The translations under genes and the position numbers were made by a program. A DNA stretch of 48,980 bases from Rhodospirillales bacterium (lineage in GTDB: Bacteria > Pseudomonadota > Alphaproteobacteria > Rhodospirillales > UBA2165), in the NCBI GenBank assembly GCA_022822205.1, contig JAJECC010000103.1:1-48980 (forward strand). Direction: 5' to 3'. Under the pieces are notes generated by a model, which saw only the letters and a program-made list of their open reading frames with translations, was not told where the DNA came from and ran no database searches. Shown here piece after piece: positions 7,026 through 14,834 of this stretch (position 1 is its first letter; every line of letters starts with the position of its first letter).

Positions 7026-8429
7026 ATGCGTCACCCGATCGACAATTCTCTGGCCGACATCGCCGCCGCGCTGCGCGATGGCGTCACGAGCGCGCGCGAA
7101 ATCGCCGAAGAGGCCATCGCCCGCCACGATAAGTGGGGAGACCAAATTGCCGCCTACCGGGACTGGCGGGCGGACGAAATTCTGGCGCAGGCCGATGCGG
7201 CCGACGAGGCTCTTCGCGCGGGACAGGACAAAGGTCCGCTGCAGGGCCTGCCCATATCCGTAAAGGACATCTTCGGCGCCGAGGGGTACCGGACGTTCGC
7301 CGGCAGTCCCAAGGCGCTGCCCCCCGAGTATGAACGCGACGGCCCCATGGTCGCGGCCGTACGGCAACAGCAGGGCGTCATCACCGGCAAAACCCACACG
7401 GTCGAGTTCGCCTATGGCGGGCTCGGCACCAATGACCATTGGGGGACGCCTTGGAACCCCTGGGATTCCGAAAACCACCGGGTCCCGGGCGGCTCGAGCG
7501 CCGGTGCGGGCACCAGTCTGATGGAGGGATCCGCCTTGATCGCCTTCGGCACGGATACGGGCGGCAGTGTCCGGGCGCCGGCGAGCATGACGGGCACCGC
7601 GGGCCTCAAGACCACGGCCGGGCGGTGGCCGACGGAGGGGATCGTGCCGTTGAGCTCCACCCTGGACACGCCCGGCATCCTGACCCGGACCGTCGCCGAT
7701 TTGGCTTATGGCTTCGCCGCCTTCGATCCGAGGACCGATAGTATTCCCAGAGCAGCGGACATTTCCCGGCTCCGGATCGGCATCACGGCGGACTACTTCT
7801 GGGAACGCTGCCAGCCCGATGTCGCCGCGGTGGTCCAATCGACCCTCGACGAGCTCAAGGCCGCCGGCGCGGCCATCGTCGAAATGCCGTTCCCCGAAGC
7901 ACAGGCGGGCATCGATACGCTGATGGCCGGCGGCATCGTCGCGGCGGAAGGCCGGGGCCATCTCGAGACCCGGTTGCCCGGCTGGCTGGAAACCCTCCAG
8001 CCGGGTGTGGCCACACGCATGGAGGACGGCATGAAAGTCACGGCAGCCGACTACGCGGCCGCCCGCCTCAGAATGATCGATCTCAATGCGGCGGCGACCG
8101 AACGGCTATCCACCGTGGACATCCTCGCCGTGCCGACGATTCCCATGACGCCACCGACGCTGGACGACGTGGCCGATCTCGAGGACTACAAGGAAATAAA
8201 CCCGGCCATGTTGAGCCACACCATGCCCGGCAACGTACTTGGATTATGTGCCGTTTCCCTGCCCGTGGGGCTCGACGGCTCGGGGATGCCGGTGGGGCTG
8301 CAGCTGATGGCCAGGCCGTTCGCCGAGGAGGCGTTGCTGTCGGCGTCCCTGGCGATAGAGAACGTGTTGGGAAACAGCAGGGAACGGCTCGGCAGACCGC
8401 CGCTCGGCGGCATCTGGGGAAGCGGGTAA
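7026..8429 (+). CDS. Amidase-signature family amidase
   Basis: A 467-residue hydrolase of carboxamides with the complete amidase-signature triad: Lys80 in PISVKD, the cis-Ser in VPGGSSAG (157/158) and the nucleophile Ser181 in GTDTGGSVR. A C-terminal segment containing PVGLQLMARPFAEEALL is also typical. GatA is unlikely because gatB and gatC are absent and the surroundings are catabolic. It is first in a plus-strand run followed, after 23 bp, by a beta-hydroxyacid dehydrogenase, then a PuuE-like deacetylase and RidA. This suggests degradation of a nitrogen-containing amide or ureide; the substrate is not known. Confidence 0.92.
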   Translation: MRHPIDNSLADIAAALRDGVTSAREIAEEAIARHDKWGDQIAAYRDWRADEILAQADAADEALRAGQDKGPLQGLPISVKDIFGAEGYRTFAGSPKALPPEYERDGPMVAAVRQQQGVITGKTHTVEFAYGGLGTNDHWGTPWNPWDSENHRVPGGSSAGAGTSLMEGSALIAFGTDTGGSVRAPASMTGTAGLKTTAGRWPTEGIVPLSSTLDTPGILTRTVADLAYGFAAFDPRTDSIPRAADISRLRIGITADYFWERCQPDVAAVVQSTLDELKAAGAAIVEMPFPEAQAGIDTLMAGGIVAAEGRGHLETRLPGWLETLQPGVATRMEDGMKVTAADYAAARLRMIDLNAAATERLSTVDILAVPTIPMTPPTLDDVADLEDYKEINPAMLSHTMPGNVLGLCAVSLPVGLDGSGMPVGLQLMARPFAEEALLSASLAIENVLGNSRERLGRPPLGGIWGSG

Positions 8430-8452
8430 ACCAACCAAGGAAAGATCACGGG

Positions 8453-9346
8453 ATGAAAGTCGGCATTATCGGTCTCGGTATCATGGGCGGCGCGTTCGCC
8501 CGAAACCTTCTGGAGGGCGAATTCGAGGTCATTGGCGTCGACGTGGCGGCGGAGAACGTCGCCGCCGTCGAGGCGGCGGGCGGCGCCGGCGCCGGCTCGC
8601 CCAGGGAGGCGGCCCTCGAAGCCGATATTCTGATCACGTCGCTGCCGAGCGCCGCCGCGTTCCACGACGTGACGTCCGGCGACAATGGGATTGCCGCGGC
8701 ATTGAAGGACGGCCTGATCGTCATCGAGGCCAGCACGCTGCCCATTGCCGACAAGGAGGCGGGACGCGAGGCCTTGGCGGCCGTCGGCTCGATCCTGTTG
8801 GACTGCCCGATCAGCGGCACCGGGTCCCAGGCCGCAACCAAGGATCTCGCCGTCTACGCCTCCGGCGACGAACAGGCGTACGAAAACGCGGCGGCCGTAT
8901 TTGACGGCTTCGCGCGGACCCACAGCTATGTCGGGCCGTTTGGCGCCGGCAGCAAAATGAAATACGTCGCCAATCACCTGGTGCATATTCACAACGTCGC
9001 GTCGGCCGAAGCCATGGTGCTGGGCATGAAGGCGGGCCTCGATCCCAAGTTGATGCTGGATGTGCTTACCCGGGGCGCAGGCACCTCCCGCGTTCTGGAG
9101 CTCCGGGGCCCGATGATGGTCGAGGACAAGTACGACGAAGCGACCATGAAGATCGATATCTGGCAGAAGGACATGAACGTCATCGGTGAATTCGCCGCCT
9201 CGATGAACATGCCGGTCCCGGTGTTCGCGGCCTGCGTTCCGGTCTATCTGTCCGCCCTTGCCAAGGGAATGGACAAGCTGGACACCGCTGCCGTCTGCCG
9301 GGTCATGGAGGAGATGGCGGGCCTCGACCGGGGCAAGCAGGAATAG
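8453..9346 (+). CDS. NAD(P)-dependent beta-hydroxyacid dehydrogenase (3-hydroxyisobutyrate dehydrogenase family)
   Basis: A 297-residue protein. The N-terminal Rossmann fold starts directly with KVGIIGLGIMGGAFARNL (dinucleotide-binding GxGxxG). The substrate motif is DCPISGTG, and the catalytic Lys is in GAGSKMKYVANHL, followed by an all-helical C-terminal domain. The ATG at 8453 is chosen because the glycine motif must begin near residue 5; the frame is open further upstream but overlaps the amidase gene. Members oxidise 3-hydroxyisobutyrate, tartronate semialdehyde or similar. It resembles the protein at 40005 more than the one at 40892. Confidence 0.92.
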   Translation: MKVGIIGLGIMGGAFARNLLEGEFEVIGVDVAAENVAAVEAAGGAGAGSPREAALEADILITSLPSAAAFHDVTSGDNGIAAALKDGLIVIEASTLPIADKEAGREALAAVGSILLDCPISGTGSQAATKDLAVYASGDEQAYENAAAVFDGFARTHSYVGPFGAGSKMKYVANHLVHIHNVASAEAMVLGMKAGLDPKLMLDVLTRGAGTSRVLELRGPMMVEDKYDEATMKIDIWQKDMNVIGEFAASMNMPVPVFAACVPVYLSALAKGMDKLDTAAVCRVMEEMAGLDRGKQE

Positions 9347-9355
9347 GAAACCGAC

Positions 9356-10228
9356 ATGGATACCCTCAAAGACCGCCTCCCCTACTCCGCGATCGTCGAC
9401 CGTCCGCCGCTGAAGCTGCCCGGCGGGGCGCGCATGGCGGTCTGGACCATCGTCAATGTGGAAGAGTGGGATTCCACCAAACCACAGCCCCGGACCGTGC
9501 TGCCGCCGCCCATGGGCCAGCCCCTGATCCCCGATCTCGCCAACTGGGCCTGGCATGAATACGGCAACCGGGTCGGTTTCTGGCGTATCCGGGAGGTGCT
9601 CGGCCGCCAGGGGGTGAAGGCCACCTTCGCCATGAATGCGACGGTGCTCGAGAGCTATCGCCGCATTGCCGAGGCCGCGCTGGAGGACGATTGGGATTTC
9701 ATGGGCCACGGCTACATTCAGGGCCCCATGCACCGGGTCGACGACCAGAAGCGGGATATCGAGGCGACGGTGAAGGCGATCGAGGATTTCACCGGTCATC
9801 CGCCCCGCGGCTGGGAAAGCCCGGGTCTCACCGAGACCATGGACACGATCGACTTCCTGGCCGGCGCGGGCATCGAGTACGTCGCCGACTGGATCCTCGA
9901 CGATCAGCCGGTGGAGATTACCACCAGGCACGGTCCGATCGTCTCGGTCCCCTACACCGTGGAGACCAACGATATTACCGTCTTCGCCCTGCAGCAGCAC
10001 TCTGCCGAGGAGTTTTTGAAGCGCGGCATCGACCAGTTCGAGCAACTCTACAAGGACAGCGAAAACTCCGCGCGTGTGATGGCCATCAGCCTTCACAATT
10101 ATATTTCGGGCGCGCCGCACCGGATCAAATACGTCGAAGCGCTATTCGAGCACATCAAAAAGCACGACGACGTGGTCATCTGGACCGGCGCCCAGGTTTT
10201 GGATTGGTACAAGGAATCCGCCAAATGA
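9356..10228 (+). CDS. Polysaccharide deacetylase-family protein, PuuE allantoinase-like
   Basis: A 290-residue NodB-fold protein. Seen: the N-terminal strand MAVWTIVNVEEW, the KATFAMNATVLE motif, DFMGHGYIQGPMH and the P-R-G-W-E-S-P-G-L element typical of the PuuE allantoinase and related C-N hydrolase branch rather than of chitin deacetylases. No signal peptide, so it is cytoplasmic, which also argues against a cell-wall role. It starts 9 bp after the preceding dehydrogenase, with an AGGAAA site, and its stop overlaps the RidA start (ATGA). An amidase, this C-N hydrolase and RidA side by side point to breakdown of a ureide or cyclic amide. Confidence 0.85.
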   Translation: MDTLKDRLPYSAIVDRPPLKLPGGARMAVWTIVNVEEWDSTKPQPRTVLPPPMGQPLIPDLANWAWHEYGNRVGFWRIREVLGRQGVKATFAMNATVLESYRRIAEAALEDDWDFMGHGYIQGPMHRVDDQKRDIEATVKAIEDFTGHPPRGWESPGLTETMDTIDFLAGAGIEYVADWILDDQPVEITTRHGPIVSVPYTVETNDITVFALQQHSAEEFLKRGIDQFEQLYKDSENSARVMAISLHNYISGAPHRIKYVEALFEHIKKHDDVVIWTGAQVLDWYKESAK

Positions 10229-10623
10229 GCATCGAACGATTGAATCCCGATACGGTCTACAAGCCCAACAAGGGTATCTACACGCAGGTCATCAAAGCGT
10301 CCGGCACGCAAGTGCACGTCGCCGGGCTGGTCCCATGGACCGTCGGCAATGAACTGGTCGGCAAGGACGATGTCGCCGCCCAGGTCGGCCAGATACTGAC
10401 CAATGTCGAGAATTCCCTCGCCGCCGCCGGCGCCGCCAAGTCGGATGTGGTGCGGATCAACGTCTACACCGTCGATGTCGCCCGCTACATCGCCGAAGGC
10501 GCGCCGGTGCTGATCGAGTTTTTCGGCGATACCAAGCCGGTTTCGACAACCGTCGAGGTCTCCAGGCTCGTGCATCCGGACTGGCTGGTGGAGATCGAGG
10601 TCACCGCGGTCATCGACGGCTAA
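10225..10623 (+). CDS. RidA family protein (enamine/imine deaminase-like)
   Basis: A 132-residue RidA/YjgF/UK114 protein. Family members hydrolyse reactive enamine or imine intermediates or carry out related steps in catabolic operons. Seen: the VHVAGLVP strand, QVGQILTNVENSLAAAGA helix, VVRINVYTVD, and the C-terminal RLVHPDWLVEIEVTAV. In canonical RidA the catalytic Arg sits in an ARxxV/Q context close to the end; here SRLVHP replaces it, so the subgroup and activity are uncertain. The ATG at 10225 overlaps the stop of the deacetylase (ATGA), indicating coupled translation. Confidence 0.88.
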   Translation: MSIERLNPDTVYKPNKGIYTQVIKASGTQVHVAGLVPWTVGNELVGKDDVAAQVGQILTNVENSLAAAGAAKSDVVRINVYTVDVARYIAEGAPVLIEFFGDTKPVSTTVEVSRLVHPDWLVEIEVTAVIDG

Positions 10624-10702
10624 CGCACTGTCCGGTGGGTGATTGAAGGACCCGGGGCCCTTCGGTACATTCCCGCCGATTTTACATTAAGGACGATTGA
10701 GA

Positions 10703-11353
10703 ATGATCGAACTCCATACCTGGTTTACACCCAACGGCCGCAAGATCTCCATCATGCTCGAGGAGTGCGGCCTGCCGTACACCGTTCACCCGGTAAACCT
10801 CGGCAAGGACGAACAGCTTGATCCCGAATTTCTGAAGATCAGCCCGAACAACAAAATTCCGGCCATCGTCGATACGGACAACAACCTGTCGCTGATGGAA
10901 AGCGGCGCCATCCTGCTGTATCTGGCGGAGAAATCGGGCAAACTCGCGCCCACCGACGAGGCCGGCCGGTGGAAAATGGCGGAATGGCTGATGTTCCAGA
11001 TGGCCAGCGTCGGTCCCATGTTCGGCCAGGTTCACGTCTTCCGCCGGTACGGCAAGGGCGAGAACGCCGGCGCCACCGAACGCTACGACAAGGAATGCCG
11101 GCGAATTTACGGCGTCATGGACAAACGCCTCGCCGATAACGAGTACTTCCTCGGCGGCGGCTACAGCATCGTCGATATCGCCATCTTTCCGTGGGTCGCC
11201 CGTTGGAATTGGCAGGAAGTGGACCTCACCGAATTCCCCAATGTTCTGCGCTGGCTGAAATTGCTGGCGGCCCGTCCGGCGGTCCGGACCGGCTGGAACA
11301 TCCCGGAAAACGATCAGCCGCTGCCAATTCCCGGCGAAGGCGAGTTTGCATAA
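10703..11353 (+). CDS. Glutathione S-transferase family protein, YfcG/YghU-like
   Basis: A 216-residue GST. The thioredoxin-like N-domain begins IELHTWFTPNGRKISIMLEE, with the Thr/Pro-Asn-Gly-Arg-Lys signature of the YfcG disulfide-bond oxidoreductase branch, then NKIPAIVD and MESGAILLYLAEK (glutathione binding). The all-helical C-domain contains GGGYSIVDIAIFPW. It probably reduces mixed disulfides or detoxifies electrophiles with glutathione. The ATG at 10703 is preferred over a TTG two codons upstream because AAGGA then lies about 9 bp away. The next gene begins 13 bp after the stop. Confidence 0.92.
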   Translation: MIELHTWFTPNGRKISIMLEECGLPYTVHPVNLGKDEQLDPEFLKISPNNKIPAIVDTDNNLSLMESGAILLYLAEKSGKLAPTDEAGRWKMAEWLMFQMASVGPMFGQVHVFRRYGKGENAGATERYDKECRRIYGVMDKRLADNEYFLGGGYSIVDIAIFPWVARWNWQEVDLTEFPNVLRWLKLLAARPAVRTGWNIPENDQPLPIPGEGEFA

Positions 11354-11366
11354 GGAGGAAGAGGAA

Positions 11367-11675
11367 ATGGCTGCGTATTGGGTTGCCCGTTCGAAAATCA
11401 ACAATCCGGAAAACTACCGCAAATACACCGACCTCGTTGGCGACATTCTCAAGGAATACGGCGGCAAACCGCTGTCGCGGGGCGGTAGGTATCAGGTGAT
11501 GGAAGGCCCGGAATATTTCGAGCGTTTCGTGATCGTCGAGTTTCCGGACTTCGACTCCGCCGTGGCCTGCTTCGAGTCGGACGCCTATCAGGCCGCGGCC
11601 GTTCATCGGCGTGACGGTTCGGGCGAGGTCGAAACCGTGATCATGGATGAGACCCCGGGCATGGGAAACAACTAG
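11367..11675 (+). CDS. DUF1330 family protein
   Basis: A 102-residue ferredoxin-like (dimeric alpha/beta barrel) protein with the family pattern: AAYWVARSKINNPENYRKYT at the start, a central YQVMEGPE, and RFVIVEFPDFDSAVACFESDAYQ. The function of DUF1330 is not established. It has a strong AAGGAGG site. Its stop codon TAG (11673-11675) contains the TA dinucleotide that borders the MITE-like element, so the element abuts the end of the gene exactly. Confidence 0.9.
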   Translation: MAAYWVARSKINNPENYRKYTDLVGDILKEYGGKPLSRGGRYQVMEGPEYFERFVIVEFPDFDSAVACFESDAYQAAAVHRRDGSGEVETVIMDETPGMGNN

Positions 11676-11937
11676 AGCAGTATCCGGCCAGATTGAACCA
11701 TTTGACCGGGATTAATTCGCGTCGTGGCCAGGCGCGCCGCGAACGGCGATGCCGGCCCATCGGTGGAGCGGTGCAACGCCGCCACGGCGCGAAGGAACCC
11801 GGCCTTCGGTGGCGCTCCCCGGTCCCCCGGGTGCGTTGCGGGCCTCGTCCGATGCACACACATCGCACGTCGGCCCGCGCCTGCCCGGCCAACCGATGAG
11901 CGCCATCAAATTAATCCAATTTGGCCGGATACTGCTC
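11675..11937. mobile_element. 263-bp MITE-like element with 21-bp terminal inverted repeats
   Basis: The left end GAGCAGTATCCGGCCAGATTG (20 of 21 positions match) is the reverse complement of the right end at 11917-11937. Both ends are bordered by TA (11673-11674 and 11938-11939), as expected from a TA target duplication by an IS630/Tc1-mariner type transposase. The interior is GC-rich and shows no convincing coding frame. A short further ATTAATT match lies just inside each repeat. It separates the DUF1330 gene from the VOC gene. Confidence 0.78.
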
Positions 11938-12011
11938 TAAAGCGGATCATGCGCGACCGGTTCCGTTGGGGTATAATATCCCGACACGCTGAACGACGAA
12001 GGGAGGCCGCC

Positions 12012-12422
12012 ATGCCGCTCGATGAAATGGATCATTTTTCGATCCGTACGATAAAGCTCGAGGAATCAAAGGATTTTTACGAGACCATCCTCGGCATGAC
12101 TGTCGGTGATCGGCCGCCGCTCGATTTTCCGGGCTACTGGATGTATGTGGGCAAGTCGGCGGTGGTGCATTTGGTCGGAATCGATGAAGACGATCCCTCG
12201 GGCTTGATCGAATATCTGGGGGACGTCGATCTCGATGACCTGGACGGCGGCGGCGCCGTCGATCACCTGGCCTTTCGGGCAAGCGATGTGGATGAGCTCA
12301 AGTCAAGGCTCGAGAAGCTGAAAGTTCCCTATCGCGAGCGGGAGGTGCCGGCAATGAACCTGCAGCAGGTCTTCCTGGAAGACCCGAACAACATCACCAT
12401 TGAATTGAATTACTACGACTGA
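12012..12422 (+). CDS. VOC superfamily (glyoxalase/dioxygenase-like) protein
   Basis: A 136-residue protein with two beta-alpha-beta-beta-beta modules. The first has DHFSIRTIKLEESKDFYETILGM with a metal-type His; the second has VDHLAFRASDVDELKSRLEK and ends FLEDPNNITIELNYYD with the usual C-terminal Glu. It could be a lyase, isomerase or binding protein; no specific substrate motif is recognised. The ATG at 12012 has an AGGGAGG site. Its promoter region now includes the right end of the MITE-like element. It converges on livF, with only 6 bp between the stop codons. Confidence 0.88.
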   Translation: MPLDEMDHFSIRTIKLEESKDFYETILGMTVGDRPPLDFPGYWMYVGKSAVVHLVGIDEDDPSGLIEYLGDVDLDDLDGGGAVDHLAFRASDVDELKSRLEKLKVPYREREVPAMNLQQVFLEDPNNITIELNYYD

Positions 12423-12428
12423 CCGCGC

Positions 12429-13169
12429 TCAAGCGCCCAGGTAGTATTGCTTGATCATATCGTTGTTTTCGAGGGCGGCGGCATCGGCGCCCTCGAATTC
12501 GATCTGACCGTGGACGATGATGTAGCCGCGGTCGGCAATCTTGATGGCCTGATTGAAATTTTGTTCAGCCATCAGAACCGTCAGGTTCCGCTGCTCCTGC
12601 AACTCCTTGATCTTGGCGATTGTCTGGCTGACGAGGATGGGAGCGAGGCCGACCGAGGGTTCGTCCACCAACAGGATTTTGGGATCGGACATCATGGACC
12701 GGGCGATGGCGACCATCTGCTGTTCGCCGCCGCTCATGGAGCCGGCAAGCTGGTCACGGCGTTCCAGGAGCCTCGGAAACGCCCCATAGACGAACTCCAG
12801 GTTCTCGTCGAGCTTTGCGCGCGCCGCCGGCCGGTAGGCGCCGAGGGTCAGATTTTCCTCGACGGTCAACGCCGGAAACAGACGCCGCCCCTCCGGAACC
12901 ATGGCGATGCCCAGATCAACGATGTCTTCCGGCGACCTGCCGATCAGATTAATCTTCTCGCCATCGCTCTCGAAGACGATCTCGCCGCTATCCGGCTCGA
13001 CCAGCCCGGTAATGCATTTGATCAGCGTCGACTTGCCGTTGCCGTTGGAGCCGAGCAGGACCACAATTTCTCCGCCGCCGACGTTGATGGTGACATCGTG
13101 AAGCACCCGGACGGAACCGTAGCCCGCCTCGACGTTGGATATGCTCAAGCTATTCGCCAAGGTACGCAC
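12429..13169 (-). CDS. livF: Branched-chain amino-acid-type ABC transporter ATP-binding protein LivF
   Basis: A 246-residue ATPase with Walker A GSNGNGKST, signature MSGGEQQM, Walker B ILLVDEPSVGLAP and the switch-region QNFNQAI. The LivF type is recognised by its short length and the IVVLLGSNGNGKST/GxxP(D)SGEI pattern. It is the last gene of a livK-H-M-G-F operon and overlaps the end of livG by 20 bp. The GTG at 13169 is the longest start; a TTG three codons later is possible. The substrate may be amides, urea-like or hydrophobic amino compounds rather than leucine, since the liv genes follow a molybdenum hydroxylase. Confidence 0.94.
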   Translation of the reverse strand: MRTLANSLSISNVEAGYGSVRVLHDVTINVGGGEIVVLLGSNGNGKSTLIKCITGLVEPDSGEIVFESDGEKINLIGRSPEDIVDLGIAMVPEGRRLFPALTVEENLTLGAYRPAARAKLDENLEFVYGAFPRLLERRDQLAGSMSGGEQQMVAIARSMMSDPKILLVDEPSVGLAPILVSQTIAKIKELQEQRNLTVLMAEQNFNQAIKIADRGYIIVHGQIEFEGADAAALENNDMIKQYYLGA

Positions 13170-13881
13170 GCTCCACGTCCGGATTGCCTTGAATCTCTTC
13201 CGGCGTCCCTTCGGCGATCAGTTGACCGGCATCGAGGACGTAAATTCGCTCGCAGTAACGCATGACCGCCCGCATGATATGCTCGATCATGATGACGGCC
13301 ACGCCCCGCTCATTGAGCTTGAACAGAATTTCCAGAACTTCATCAACTTCGGAACTGGACAGGCCCGCCATCGATTCGTCCGAGACCAGCACGTCGGGCT
13401 GTGCGGCGAGCGCGCGGGCGAGTTCAAGCTTCCGAAGATCAACCTGCGTCAGGTTGCCCGAATTCTCCCGGGCACGGTCCTGAAATCCGACCAGCGCCAG
13501 AATTTCCATCGCCCGATCCTCGTGCGTCGCATGGTCGACGCGCCCCCAGGCGGCGTACTCCATGGGAACCAGCATGTTTTCCAGGATGCTCATGGTCCGG
13601 AAAGGCCGCGGGATTTGGAAGGATCTGGATATGCCGAGCTCGGCCCGCTTGAAGGCCGGCAGGCCGGTGATCTCCTCTCCCCGAAAAACGACCGATCCCT
13701 CTTCGTTGAAGAGCGCGCCGGAAATACAGTTGATCATCGTCGTCTTGCCGGACCCGTTGGGACCGATAAGACCCAGCCGCTCACGCGGGTCTAGATGCAT
13801 GCTGACGTTATTGAGCGCGACAAAACCGCCGAACCGCTTGGTCAGGCCCTGAACGTCGAGAAGGCGGCCATTGGCGTCCAT
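13150..13881 (-). CDS. livG: Branched-chain amino-acid-type ABC transporter ATP-binding protein LivG
   Basis: A 243-residue ATPase with Walker A GPNGSGKTT and Walker B-like VLVSDESMAGLS. The canonical LSGGQ signature is weakened to NLTQVDLRKLELARAL, and the usual DEP of Walker B is DES. These are unusual substitutions that could lower its activity relative to LivF. The start at 13881 overlaps the livM stop (ATGA), indicating coupled translation. Confidence 0.92.
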   Translation of the reverse strand: MDANGRLLDVQGLTKRFGGFVALNNVSMHLDPRERLGLIGPNGSGKTTMINCISGALFNEEGSVVFRGEEITGLPAFKRAELGISRSFQIPRPFRTMSILENMLVPMEYAAWGRVDHATHEDRAMEILALVGFQDRARENSGNLTQVDLRKLELARALAAQPDVLVSDESMAGLSSSEVDEVLEILFKLNERGVAVIMIEHIMRAVMRYCERIYVLDAGQLIAEGTPEEIQGNPDVERAYLGE

Positions 13882-14834
13882 CACTTGCCCCCCTCGCGGC
13901 GCTTCCGCGCAAAGTCCTGGAACAGCCCGACGATCCCCCGGGGGGCGAGCGCGACGAACGCAATCAGCACCGCACCGACGATCAGGATGTTCAACTCGGA
14001 AGAAATGGTGACGGTCACGATTTGCTGGATCGTGCCGAGCAGCAGCGCGCCGATGACGGGTCCGAACCACACCGCCGTGCCGCCGATCATGGGCATGGCG
14101 ATCGCGTTGACGGCGATCAGCAGATCGAACGCGGAGAGCGGGTTGATGTAGGTGACGAAGAATGGGAACGGCGCGCCGGCCACCCCCATCATGACGCCCA
14201 TGACGGTGGTCGAGATGAGCTTCAATCGAAGGGTCGGAACGCCCATGCATTCGGCGGCGGTTTCATCATCGCGAATGGACGCCAGTCCCCGTCCCATCCG
14301 CGACATGCTGAGATATCGGGACACCGCCACGCAGATCAGCGACAAAACCAGCATTAGAATGAACATCATTTCGATGAAGCTGTCGAAGAACGGCACTTCC
14401 GCGGGGGTAATCACATAGGCGCCCGCGGAACCGCCGACGTAATCCCAGTTGGTGATCAGCGATTCGAACACGATGGCCATGGCCAACGTGGCGATGGCGA
14501 AGTAGACGCCGCGCAGCCGGAGCGTCAAATAACCGGTGCCCAGGCCGATCAATCCGCACACGATACCGGCGATGACGATCAGGACCAGCAGCGGCAATTC
14601 GGCGAACTGGTGAAGCGCGATCGCCGTGTAGGCGCCGATGGCGAAGAATCCGGCGCTGCCGAAATTCACATAACCGGTAAACCCGCCAAGCACATTCCAC
14701 GCCACGGCCATGATCAGACCCTGCAGGATGACGTAGCCGGCGAAAAACAGGAACTGGTTGTCCGCGACGCCGGCCAGGACAAAGCCCGCGGCGAGCATCA
14801 AAACAATGCCTATCCAGAACCCGCTGACTTTCAT
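13881..14834 (-). CDS. livM: Branched-chain amino-acid-type ABC transporter permease LivM
   Basis: A 317-residue polytopic membrane protein with eight or more hydrophobic segments. It carries the LivM family stretches NVLGGFTGYVNFGSAGFFAIGAY at about residues 45-70 and DDETAAECMG at about 200. The ATG at 14834 immediately precedes the KVSGFWIGIVLML membrane segment and overlaps the livH stop (TAATG). It forms the channel with LivH. Confidence 0.94.
   Translation of the reverse strand: MKVSGFWIGIVLMLAAGFVLAGVADNQFLFFAGYVILQGLIMAVAWNVLGGFTGYVNFGSAGFFAIGAYTAIALHQFAELPLLVLIVIAGIVCGLIGLGTGYLTLRLRGVYFAIATLAMAIVFESLITNWDYVGGSAGAYVITPAEVPFFDSFIEMMFILMLVLSLICVAVSRYLSMSRMGRGLASIRDDETAAECMGVPTLRLKLISTTVMGVMMGVAGAPFPFFVTYINPLSAFDLLIAVNAIAMPMIGGTAVWFGPVIGALLLGTIQQIVTVTISSELNILIVGAVLIAFVALAPRGIVGLFQDFARKRREGGK

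Noticed and set aside
8186..10120. A 644-codon minus-strand open frame
   Set aside because: It is antisense to the amidase end, the dehydrogenase and the deacetylase, all of which have clear family motifs; its composition is rich in His, Arg and Gly, as expected for a shadow.
11724..12011. An upstream extension of the VOC protein through the MITE-like element
   Set aside because: The extension is Arg/Pro-rich and lies in the mobile element; the ATG at 12012 has a strong ribosome-binding site and starts the fold.
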